DNA of 64,000 bases. It comes from Aphidius gifuensis (Eukaryota; Arthropoda; Insecta; Hymenoptera; Braconidae). The notes beneath the pieces are model-generated. The model had not been told where the DNA came from. It ran no database searches and saw nothing but the letters and a program-made list of their open reading frames with translations. The position numbers and the translations under genes were made by a program. The number at the start of each line of letters is the position of its first letter. The first letter of the stretch is position 1. Where the stretch lies: contig NC_057790.1 in assembly GCF_014905175.1 (NCBI RefSeq), positions 21,974,469-22,038,468 on the forward strand. The letters run 5' to 3'. Below are positions 38,309-50,759 of the stretch, piece by piece.

Positions 38309-39479
38309 GATAATCATCAATTAATAAACAACCTAAAAATAAACAATAATAAATTGTTTATTTTTGATAAATATCACCGGCATTATGAATTCGTGTTTAA
38401 TTCATTATTACTTGTAGTCGTTCATTTGAATATTTCATTAATAATCTATTATCACCATGATGTTTGGTTAATAAATTTGAAAATTAAATATTAACTTTTT
38501 TTTCTTTTCGGCAAATTTATCGGTTTATAATTAATTAAATGAAAAAAATAAATTTCGAACATCAAAATCAATAATATCCATAATGAAATTTATTTCTTTA
38601 TGATATTTTCTTCATGTACAAATAGAGTATATTAATATTCATAATCTTATATAATTTTAGTAGGGAAATAAAAGAGTAATAAAAATTTAGATATTAGTTT
38701 ATTAATTCTTAAAATAATTAAAAATAATAAATTAATATTCTTTTCGATTTAAACAATATAATTTAAGTCGTTATTATTAATTTAAAACAAAACAAAAAAT
38801 TATATTTTATTTCTCACTAACTTTTATTTTGTAATTTTATCATTATTTAAATAATAATGACATGGGGAAATATCTTATTACTTTGCAAGTAAATAATTAA
38901 AATAAATATTAAAAACTAAATTTCAAAATTATTATTTATTTAAAAAGAAATAAAAAAAATAACATTTTTATTCTTCCCATTCAACATTACTTATTTGAAT
39001 AATAATCTAAAATAAATTTTCAATATAATTATTACTCATTATTAACCATTTTAGAACAATAATTGTTTAGAAATAAATTTCAATATGTAAGCAATGTAAA
39101 ATAAAGAAACAAAAAAAAAAACTAAATTTCATTATAATGATTTAAAATAATAATAGTTTCATAAAGATTCCGCCATTTTGCAATGCCACAACTTAACAAT
39201 AATAACAATAGCAATATTGTAAAAAAAAAATTACAAATATGGCGTCGTAATTTTCTTTCCCCTAAAGAAAATTGACCCAAAATAAAACAAAAAAAAAAAA
39301 AACTAATTACAAAATACCTATTAGTAATTTTAAATATATCATAATTTAAAAAATAATTAAAAAAAAAAAGCAATTTGATAACAGAGCCAAGTTTGTAAAT
39401 CATTAACATGATAAAAAAAAAAAAATAATACAACATCAACTGTCATATCAGATAAAGAAAAAGAGAGATAAAAAAAAAA
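38309..39479. other. Intergenic between the two H3.3 genes
   Basis: AT-rich. AATAAA signals soon after the first gene (38325-38345) likely end its transcript. A minus-strand frame of AT-biased composition around 39122-39439 has no domain character. Nothing else was recognised. Confidence 0.5.
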
Positions 39480-41427
<1,948 letters not shown>

Positions 41428-42349
41428 ATTTTTCTTGTATTCTTAATCCTCGTACATACCATTTATTACTACTTTAATAATGATAATTATATTATGTAAT
41501 AATAATTGATAAAAATCACTTTAGCATCTTTTTTTTTTTTTTAATATAAAAAAAATCATCAATTCTCTATTCGATTCAATCTGTTCTCAATAACAATTAC
41601 ATTTCTATAATTATTATCATCACCACCACCACCACTGTCTCTTCAATAATAAGGAAGAAAATTAAAATTGCGTCAATAATTATATTATTTCATAATTTAA
41701 ACACACATATTAATTATGAATAATAAACAATTATTTTTGTTTATTTATTTTTCTTTTTCTTTATAATATTTCAAAAACAACATCATGCTTCTGAAATAAG
41801 GCAGCTTTTTATGTTTCTTTGTAGTTTATTTTATATTATTAACAAAACAGATATAAACATTTGTCATTAAAAAATATCATTGTCATAAATGTCATTATAA
41901 TTATTAAATAAATAAAAATAAAAAAAAAGTAAAAAAACATTTTAGGTTTATGTGGTAGACTTTTACGTATCGAATTAAAAATATAAAAATTAAAAAATAT
42001 TATTTAGAAAAATCAGTAATAATCATTAATAATAAATGGTAAAATTATTGTTTTATGAATTTTTATTTTTTAGATTTGATGTGTAAATCAGCCGAGTTAT
42101 TTTTAAGAATATTGTCATTCGTGTGAAAAAAAAAAACATTAATAAATAAATAAAAAGTTTGATAAATAAAAGGAAATTAAACAATCATAATATATTTTTT
42201 TGTGTTAATGAGTTGTTATTTATATCCTCTGTATTTTTTTAAATTATTATTATGATATACAAGGCGTAAATTAAATAAAAGAACATTTTATAAATTATAG
42301 AAATATAGATAGTTATTAATTTGGAGTTTTGTATTAAAATATCTAACAT
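41428..42349. other. H3.3 copy 2 3' flank, intergenic
   Basis: AT-rich sequence with TTTAATAT and AATAAA-type signals and a short CACCAC tract near 41621. No gene or repeat was recognised until the repeat block beginning near 42350. Confidence 0.5.
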
Positions 42350-42351
42350 GC

Positions 42352-42720
42352 CGTACTTTCTTTCTTGCTGCGAGAAAAATGGTAAAAAATCACGGTACCG
42401 GATCAGGAGTGCAGAATGTGTGAGTAGTAATTGCAACTACTCCTCGCTCTTTCTGCTCTCCTAGTCGGATATGACAATTGTTCGTGTCAGAATTTAATAA
42501 TTTGTCAAAATCGATGAGTTACTCCTCGCATATTCTACTCTCCTGATCCGATCCGAGGCATTTTTGCTTTGGAATTTCAAAATACTCACCCGTACTTTCT
42601 TGCTGCGAGAAAAATGGTAAAAATTCACGGTATCGGATCAAGAGCGCAGAATGTGTGAGTAGTAATTGCAACTACTCCTCGCTCTTTCTACTCTCCTGAT
42701 CCGATCCGAGACATTTTAGC
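42352..42720 (+). repeat. Two direct repeats of about 240 bp flanking the foldback arms
   Basis: The module starting GTACTTTC...TTGCTGCGAGAAAAATGG, with CAGAATGTGTGAGTAGTAAT and TGCAACTACTCCTCGCTCTT, occurs at 42352 and again from 42590. A degenerate, inverted relative of its CTCCTCGCATATTCTACTCT segment is seen at about 44310-44330 in the same orientation (CTCCTTGCATATTCTATGCT). It is probably the outer part of the same element. Confidence 0.7.
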
Positions 42721-42959
42721 TTCGGAATTTTAAATGGCGCTGAAATTGGCGTCTAAGCTAGCGTCTCGAATCTCCTGATCCAGGGATGATTCGGGTTCCA
42801 AGGCCTCAAGTTAAATAAATAATTAAAAATGATATAAAATTTAATAAAATTAATTAGAAATTATTAATTAAGTATTAAAATACCCCAAAGAAGTCACAAA
42901 TATAAAAAAACAACTCTCTGGAATAAGTTACATCGTATTTAAAGAGAACAAATTCAGGG

Positions 42960-43560
42960 GTTTTTAGCTAAATAATTTTTTTAACTATGATAGAGTTGAG
43001 GTTGAGTCGTTATTTTTTTTTTATTAAATTGTCTAGGATCTAAGCTGTCAGAAAAAAATGGAAATTTTTGAAATGGTCAAAAGGGGGTAGGGGGTGGATT
43101 TTAATTGTTTTTATTTTTTTTAACTATGATAGAGTTGAGGTTGGGTCGTAATTTTTTTTTTATTAAATTGTCTAGGATCTAAGATAGTTTAGAAAAAAAA
43201 ATGGGAATTTTTGAAACGGTCAAAAGGGGGTAGGGGGTGGATTTTAACTATTTTTAATTTTTTTAACTATGATAGAGTTGAGGTTGGGTCATTATTTTTT
43301 TTTAATTAAATTGTCTAGGATCTAAGCTAGTTTAGGAAAAAAAATGGGAATTTTTGAAATGGTCAAAAGGGGGTAGGGGGTGGATTTTAATTGTTTTTAA
43401 TTTTTTTAACTATGATAGAGTTGAGGTTGGGTCGTTATTTTTTTTTTATTAAATTTTATAGAATCTAAGCTAGTTTAGGAAAAAAAATGGAAATTTTTGA
43501 AATGGTCAAAAGGGGGTAGAGAGTGGATTTTAATTGTTTTTTAATTGCGATAATTACGAA
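42960..43560 (+). repeat. Left arm: four tandem 143-bp units
   Basis: Each unit contains AACTATGATAGAGTTGAGG, a T run, ATTAAATTGTCTAGGATCTA, AGCTAGTTTAGGAAAA and GGTCAAAAGGGGGTAGGGGG. The period is 143 bases in all three intervals. Unit four is slightly diverged (GGGTAGAGAGTGG). Confidence 0.9.
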
Positions 43561-43609
43561 TTTGAATTTCTTTTGTCTCTGTCTTTTGCCGCAGAGGGCG
43601 TCAGTTTCT

Positions 43610-44150
43610 GATATTAAAAAAAATAGAAACAATTAAAATCCACCCCCTACCCCCTTTTGACCATTTCAAAAATTCCCATTTTTTTTCCTAAACTAGCTTA
43701 GATCCTAGACAATTTAATAAAAAAAAAATTACGACCCAAGCTCAACTCTATCATAGTTAAAAAAATTAAAAACAATTAAAATCCACCCCCTACCCCCTTT
43801 TGACCATTTCAAAAATTCCCATTTTTTTTCCTAGACTAGCTTAGATCCTAGACAATTTAATAAAAAAAAAATTACGACCCAACCTCAACTCTATCATAGT
43901 TAAAAAAAATAAAAATAATTAGAATCCACCCCCTACCCCTTTTTGACCATTTCAAAAATTCCCATTTTTTTTCCTAAACTAGCTTAGATCCTAGACAATT
44001 TAATAAAAAAAAAATAATGACCCAACCTCAACTCTATCATAGTTAAAAAAAATAAAAATAGTTTAAATCCACCCCCTACCCCCTTTTGACCATTTCAAAA
44101 ATTCCCATTTTTTTCCCAAACTACCTTAGATCCTAGAAAAATGATTTAAA
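43610..44150 (-). repeat. Right arm: four tandem 143-bp units, inverted
   Basis: Reverse complement of the left-arm unit (CCACCCCCTACCCCCTTTTG, ACCATTTCAAAAATTCCCAT, AGCTTAGATCCTAGACAATT, CAACTCTATCATAGTT), again with a period of exactly 143 bases, so no length change separates any unit in either arm. Confidence 0.9.
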
Positions 44151-44360
44151 AAAAAATGACGAGGATAGCTCTATTTTTATTAATAATTTATTATAAAAGT
44201 TAAGGGCTGGGCCCAAGAAAACCCCTATGTTCCCTGTACTTTAAATTTCTGGACGCTAGCTTAGACGCCAATTTCAGCGCCATGAATTTTAAAATTTGCC
44301 CAGATTGACAATTAACTCCTTGCATATTCTATGCTCCTGATACAATCCCATGATTTTTCT

Positions 44361-44712
44361 CTGCTAGAAATTCTCTGAGATCTTAAGAATTCGAAAAATT
44401 TTTACAAAAAAATCTACTAGTTCGTAATAGGATTACAGAATGAAGGAAGAGGTATTCTAAATTATTATAAACAAATACTTTTTTTTTCTTTTTAAATAAA
44501 CAATTTTATTTCTGTCATTAAATATTATTACATTTTTTATTATTTATTTATAATTATTATATACTTATATAGTCCTTTTTTTTTTTTTTATAATTAATTT
44601 CGAAATTTAAATTAACAAAATTAGCTGCTTAAAATTTTTTTTAAAATAATTAATTTCCAAAACTATTATTGTTAAATACAGATAAAATTATAATTATTAT
44701 TATTAGTATTAT
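44361..44712. other. AT-rich spacer between foldback element and nudE
   Basis: T-rich and A-rich runs, no gene. It probably includes the 3' UTR of the longest nudE isoform on the minus strand. Confidence 0.4.
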
Positions 44713-47700
44713 TTATAAATTATTATTTCCATTTTTGATCCGGTTTTTGTTATCATGAATAGCCTGCTTGCGACGTATTAAACGTTTTTTTTTTTCTCTA
44801 AAAAAAAATCAATTAAACAATAAACAAAAAAATATTAGACTGGTTTTTTTTTCAAACAAATAGATTGTTGTTTTGAACATCAAAAGTTTATAAAGTTTCT
44901 TTATGATTATTGTGTATAATCATAATTAATTATGTCAATTGAAAATTTAATAATAAAATAAATACACAAATGATATTTACAATTTTCATTATACTAAAAT
45001 ATTTCTTGAAGAGAATATATTTAATTAATTTTTTATCTAAGTAGATGTTATTGTTGTTAATTAATTTTTTAAATTTAATATTAATATTTAATAATTATTG
45101 CAAGACTTGTATGGAGCTGTAAGCTGTTGTAATAATTTACAATCTAATGCTGTTGTTTCCAGTGGTGAGAACACGCACCTGACGTCTAGTCCTGATTGCA
45201 AAAAATTTAATTTAACAAAATGTTTTTTGATAATTAAACAGACACTACATATGAACATCTAGTTGTGATAATAAATGAAAATTAAATGATCATTCAAACA
45301 CATAAATAAAGTTCACATGCTCAAAGTGATATTGATAATTGTAAAAAAAAAAATAAAGTGCTTGCTTTTAAATTAACAATAAAATATCTACGATGAATAT
45401 TATTAATTAATAATTATATTTATAAAAAAATATATAATATTGATAAAATCTAGTCTATTGTTTCTATATATAAATCAGTGAACTGCTTGATAAATCATCA
45501 TGACAAATAATTACATAAATCATCATGATAAAATCAAACAAAATATAAAGAAATAATAATTTATTTTTGTATTGTATATGATCATTATAAACAATAGAAA
45601 AAAAAATAATTATTATTATTTAATTAAAATATCTATGTACAAATAAAATTTGATTTGTATTGGTCAATTAAAATTATACACATCAAGCGTAAAAAATAAT
45701 CTATGCTAATTAAAATATTATTTTTATAAAAAATTTTCTGGCAATGAAAATTATATTATCATAAACTTAATTTGTATTTTAAAATTAATATTTTCTTAAT
45801 ATTTATAATGTCATCGATTAAAAAAAAAAAAAAACAAAACAAATATGTAAAAAATTTGTTTTATTTTTTTTGTGCTATATTTTTATAAAACATGGATTTA
45901 ATGTAAATTTTTTAATATAAAGCTCGACAGTTTGTATAAAACTGGTAATTGTTTATTTATTTTTCTAAATATAAAATTGATTTAATAATGCTATTTTAAT
46001 AATAGGATAAAATATTCGTTGATGTAAGTACATCAAAGATTGTCATAATTAATTATCCATTAAATTCCATGAATTATTTGGCAGTTAAATTAGCGAGTGT
46101 TTACAGATTCATATCTCATCATCCAGATGCATGATTAAACATTAATTTTACAACAACAAAACGACACATTTTTTATTTTTTTTTCTTATTAAACTAAATT
46201 AATTTTTTATTTTATTACCTGTACAAGTCTCTCATTGATTGATCCTCACGAGATGCATTTCGACAAGTGTTGAGTTTATTTTCCAGGGCCTTTATAAAAA
46301 CATACAATAATTTTAATTAATAAATTACATTGGTTATTTAATTATTAATTATTTGTTATAACTAATAATACAAGCTTTAATTAGTACTCAATTAGTAAAT
46401 GATATTATTCAAATTAACAATGCCAGGATTCTTTCTATAAAAAAAAAAAAACCAAGTTAGTAGGATTAAAGAAAAATAAACTCAAACGAACGACCTTGAT
46501 TTCGCGTTCTTGGCTTGTGTAATAATTATTTTAATATGTGCTTGGTATTTGTCAATTTATGTACATATTTAATTATTTATTTATGTCAGCACTTTGTCAA
46601 TTTTGTTGCTCGACCAATACATTGTCTCGATGAGTGTTTAGCTGTCATTTCAAGTGATGTAGTTTTTTTACCACCAGGACAACAACATTTGATTTTTCCA
46701 CAATCCATGCAGACCCACCTGTCGAGCTACCAAAATACCAGCTACATCATACTAATTCCCGATTTTTAGTTAAACTATTTATTCATTTTTTTTTTTTTGC
46801 ATGATAAATTAACATAATTGTCAAATTTAATTTAAAAAAATACATATTTAAAGCTAAAATAAACGTGATAAACTACATGCAGTATTTAAAAATAATAAAT
46901 TTATATTTATTCAAGTATTATTTAATTATTAACTTACCCCAACTTTTCTCATGAGATCACCAATCATGTTCATTGCAAGTATCCTTGTTGATGGTGCCAT
47001 TGGCATATTCATGTTGTTATTATTATTATTGTTGATGTTGTTGTTGTTGTTATTGTTGTTGTTGACACCTCCAACGACTCCATTACCAACTGAACGAATG
47101 ACAACAATTTCAAATTATTCATGTACATTCAAATGAAAAATAAATTAAAGTTGTAAAAAAATAATAAAACAATTGTGGAAAAATAAAAAAAAGATGTGTA
47201 TTAATAATGATGATGATGTTTATTAAATTATAACAGAATAAAATATTTAAAAAAACAAAAAAAACATCAAATTATTTTACACTAACTATAAGCTTAATTT
47301 AGTAATAATATAAAAAAATAAAAAATAAAATATGTATTAGAGTTATTTAGTTGTATCTTTTTGGAGATTTAAAACAAGAAAAAATTTTATTTGGTGATGA
47401 TATGATACGTATTGATTTACTAACAGCATTATTAATCTTACTTTTAACTTGTTGTTGTTGTTGACCATTTGTTATATTTTGATTAGTCATTGGTGTTATT
47501 ATTGAATTAACATTTGTTTCCAATTCAACTTGTAATTTATTACTATCAACAAGACTTCGTACTTTATCTGCTGATTTGTCATTATCTGGTACATATCGTT
47601 TTAATATATTTATTTCTTGTTTAAGATCTGTTATTAAAGAAAAAGAAAATTAGGTAAATTATGTAAATTAAATTAATATTGATTATTGAATAAGTTTAAA

Positions 47701-48302
47701 AATTATTACCTCTGTTTTCATCCATTAATCTTTGTACAATAACTTTGAGACTTTCTTTTTCATCAAGTTCTGATTCTAATAATGCATTTTTTTCAATTGC
47801 TGAATTAAATTTTGCTTCAATAGCCTCTTCAGTTGCTGTATTTATCCTTTGTGCACGTTCAAGATCATCATTTTTTTGTTCTAATTCACGTATATACTTG
47901 ACAAGTTGATCATGTTGAGATTCTAATTCAGTTGCTCTTGATTGAAATACAGAACAATCAGATGTTTGTTGATTTAATCTTGATCTTAATTGTTCCATTT
48001 CAGTGGAAAGTCTTGAATTACGTTGACGTAATTCACGATTTGTTTTTTCTGATTGTTCTAATGATGTTTCCAATTCTTTTTCCAGCATTTGTGAATTTTC
48101 TTGGAACTCTTCCAGCTCATGTTCAACCTCTTCTTTTCTGTAATACACACAATTAATACGTAACGTTGCCAAGTTAAAAAAAAAAAGCAAAATTACTTTT
48201 AATAACAAAATAAAAGTACCTTTGATACATTTGTTGGGCAACTTCCATCCAATATTGGATCTCATCATCCTTTGAAGTAAATTCAGGAGTATCAAGCTCC
48301 AT
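44713..48302 (-). CDS. nudE: NudE, coiled-coil dynein/Lis1 adaptor, with alternative 3' exons
   Basis: Binds dynein and Lis1 at kinetochores and centrosomes. Minus-strand exons: 48302-48220 ([20 protein letters not shown]), 48137-47710 (coiled coil, [34 protein letters not shown]), 47627-47442 ([14 protein letters not shown]; Gln run), 47089-46938 ([19 protein letters not shown], the conserved C-terminal family motif), then 46289-46219 ([19 protein letters not shown]). Two possible last exons follow in phase 2: 45191-45137 ([18 protein letters not shown]) or 44797-44713 ([19 protein letters not shown]). A further terminal exon, 46726-46586, can be joined directly to exon 4. Products would be 324, 334 or 329 residues, near the family's 310-350. 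All internal phases match; which ends are used is inference. Confidence 0.9.
46586..46726 (-). CDS. Alternative Cys-rich terminal exon of nudE
   Basis: On the minus strand, acceptor TTTTGGTAG is followed by 46 codons and a stop in the phase left by nudE exon 4. The peptide contains [19 protein letters not shown] and ends RATKLTKC. It is unusually rich in Cys for this AT-rich DNA, where long open frames with CxxC-type spacing are not expected by chance. It lies inside the intron between exon 4 and the ALENKL exon. A pyrimidine tract before the acceptor is poor, which lowers confidence. Confidence 0.5.
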   Translation of the reverse strand, partial: LDRWVCMDCGKIKCCCPGGKKTTSLEMTAKHSSRQCIGRATKLTKC

Positions 48303-49501
48303 TATGTTGATTATTATATTTTTCTTGTTGTTTTTTATTTCTGCCAGATAAATTTTTTACAACTTCAAAATGACGATGAGATTATTGTCAATGTCCTCAG
48401 TAAAAATCTTGCATACTGTTGATGTTATTCCACCTAAAAATATATTTTTAAATATGTTTATTTAATACCAAGATGTCTGGTTTTGTTTCTTTTTTTAATT
48501 TCCCCACTTTTTAAATAAGAGAATACTGACTGACACTTTGATAAGTCAGCATGATGATGATAAAAAAAATATGTATATATTATTATTCATTAAAATATCA
48601 ATGACAATAATAATTTAACAAAGATAAGAAAAGAAAAAACAAGAATAATAAAACTATTTAGATATGTGTCTAGATGATTTCAAGATGTCGATGATTAACA
48701 TTAGCACAAATCATTTTAAAATTATATTTATAAATAATTAAAAAGGTAATTGAATCAGTATGTCATCACGGAATAAATTAAGTGCATTAAATATACCAAA
48801 ACAATAGCTAATCATCTGACATATGTGATTGACACTAACACATACTAAATCATCATCATCATCACCTTACAACTTTATTAACAGTTAAACAATTATTATT
48901 ATTATTATATTTTAATAATGTAAATATTTTCTTTGGAATTTGGATTAATGTTGATAATATAAATGATTATTATTAATATTTAATAACATGTAAACACTAT
49001 TACTCACACTCGTCACAATTATTTTTTGTGTTAAAATATAAAATTGGTGCTTGCCAAAATGCCAAATTGTGTCTGACAAGAAGAAGAGAGCAAGAGATTA
49101 CACACGAATGAATGAAAAAAAAAAAAAGTAAAAAATAAAAATGAAGGTTGTGTTCATTTGACGACACACACACACACAAAATGGCGGCGATTATGTTGTT
49201 GATGAAGATGAAAATACAAACGACAGAGGCAGCACCATCAAATGTTTATAACAATAATAATTAATAATAATAACAAAATATAAATATTTGAATCAATACA
49301 TGATGATTACTGTGATTAACCCAAGATATTTAATTAATTGTTGTAATTTTTTTTCAATTGGGAATGTAATATATTATACTTGAATTATTTTATTTATTGT
49401 CTTTTTGATCGTTACCAGGATAACAATATCTTGTTACAATAATTATTAGACATATGTTAATGATATTAATTAACAAATTATCATAATGTATATTTATATA
49501 G
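48303..49501. promoter_or_regulatory. nudE 5' region
   Basis: A minus-strand acceptor-like sequence (TTTTTAG|GTGGAATAAC near 48434) suggests a leader intron. Farther up, 49166-49190 has CACACACACACAAAATGGCGGCG, similar to the ATGGCG patch near the fizzy/PKA promoter, and probably marks the transcription start. The right part is the 3' flank of the DXO-like gene. No other gene was seen. Confidence 0.4.
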
Positions 49502-50759
49502 CTAAGGAAAAGATGTACTTTTAGTGAACCATTCTGGTAAAAATGAATTTTTGGCATCTAATTGAGAAACTTCAATTTGATCTTCAAATGAAAATCTTTC
49601 AAATTGATAAATTGCTTCATCATGATCAAGTACCACTTCAAACTTCAAATAATCAAGTATTTGATCTAACAGGTTCATGCAAACCACGCCATCCCAATGA
49701 TCCTAATTAAACAAATAAAAATAAATAAAAATTATTATTAAAATAAATATTTAAATGTGTAAATAAAATTTTTAATTTATATATTAATACCTTGTTGTCT
49801 TCTTTGAGTTTTGATGTATTATATTCAACAATTCTTTCCACAATGCCATCTGAATTCCTAAATCCATATATTATCTTGGATATTCCTGTTAAAAAGCACG
49901 ATGCCCATGTATTCAAAGATTTATATTTATTTATATAAGGTGATTTTAATGGATTCATTTCTTTGGATGTTTTCAATTCAATCAACTCCAGCTTATTTAA
50001 ATCTTGAATTGGATCTTGGAGTTTTTTGTTTGAAACCACACCATCTACCATTGCTTCATATAATAATTTTTTATTATTTAAATTAGTTTTAAAAATACAT
50101 GAAAAAGTTTCTTTTTCATTTGTTGGTAGTGATGGATCAGGTGGTTGAGTTGGATCATCTGTTAACAAAAAACTGCCAAACTTCAATCCCCATTCTTGAA
50201 ATTTTTTTTGTTCTTCATCCATGTTGTTGTATTGGAGGCTTGGTCTTGGTGCTTTTTTCATATAAATAGTTCCCCTGAACTTGGCTGCGAGAATAGTCCA
50301 AGGCTCTTTGGGGTGATAAATGGACTTCATGATGCTCGTAAGAACACCACGAGAACAAATGAAATCTGGTTTGATCCTATGAGAATAAAATAAACATGTA
50401 AAAAATTATTTAATGTAAAAAGTATAAATTCAAATTTAATATTTAATTATTTACCATTTTTCATCATCATCATCATCAGCTTTTATTTTATTAACATTAT
50501 CTTGGATCCACAATAATGTATGGTCCAAGTTTTTTTCCAATGAATCAGTTATTGTGGTATTCTCTCTGCCATAATTTAAATCAAATTTTACATCTTTTTT
50601 AATAGACGCGCCTTGATGAAAATATTTCAACTTTGATAAATTAGAACAGTATGAATTTTCTGCATCAATACTAAAATATCCCACAATTTTCGGTCGTGGA
50701 AAGGATGGATTTCTATTATTATATTTATTATTATACTTGAAACTTTTTAAATTAAACAT
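49502..50759 (-). CDS. DXO/Rai1-family decapping nuclease homologue, metal site incomplete
   Basis: Family members remove aberrant 5' caps (incomplete, NAD or FAD caps) and DXO also degrades RNA 5'-3'. Minus-strand exons 50759-50455, 50376-49791 and 49702-49502 give 363 residues. Family motifs: FICSRGVLTSIM (107-118), AAKFRGTIYM (132-141), EWGLKFGSFL (163-172), LLYEAMVDG (206-214), LIELKTSKEM (233-242), GFRNSDG and FLPEWF near the end. In DXO four acidic residues hold the metals, in KFE, GE(x)D and ELKT. Here KFE reads KFG and the second motif reads AMVD, so two of four acidic positions seem lost while D213 and E235 remain. That recalls Drosophila Cutoff, an inactive Rai1 relative of the piRNA pathway, but orthology is not shown. 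A TCAGTG initiator-like site lies near 50820. Confidence 0.88.

Larger units (their letters stand above)
42350..44360. mobile_element. Foldback-type non-coding element with long inverted repeats
   Basis: Four direct units of exactly 143 bp (anchor GGTCAAAAGGGGGTAGGGGG at 43075, 43218, 43361, 43504) face four inverted units, also 143 bp apart (anchor GACC at 43659, 43802, 43945, 44088), around a central spacer of roughly 90 bases near 43583. Further out, GGCGCTGAAATTGGCGTCTA with AGCTAGCGTC (42735-42764) is matched by its reverse complement at 44253-44282. Nested direct repeats inside long inverted arms are the hallmark of Drosophila Foldback and Galileo-like DNA elements. No transposase frame is present, so the copy would be non-autonomous. 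Target-site duplications were not resolved and the outer limits are approximate. Confidence 0.75.

Noticed and set aside
42350..44360. CRISPR-like array
   Set aside because: Regular 143-bp spacing suggested an array, but the whole unit is repeated, there are no unique spacers, and the second half is inverted.
47354..47441. Read-through extension of nudE exon 3 (ends SPKRYN)
   Set aside because: Open for about 30 codons, but a strong GTAAGA donor at 47441 joins exon 4 in phase and exon 4 encodes the conserved family motif.
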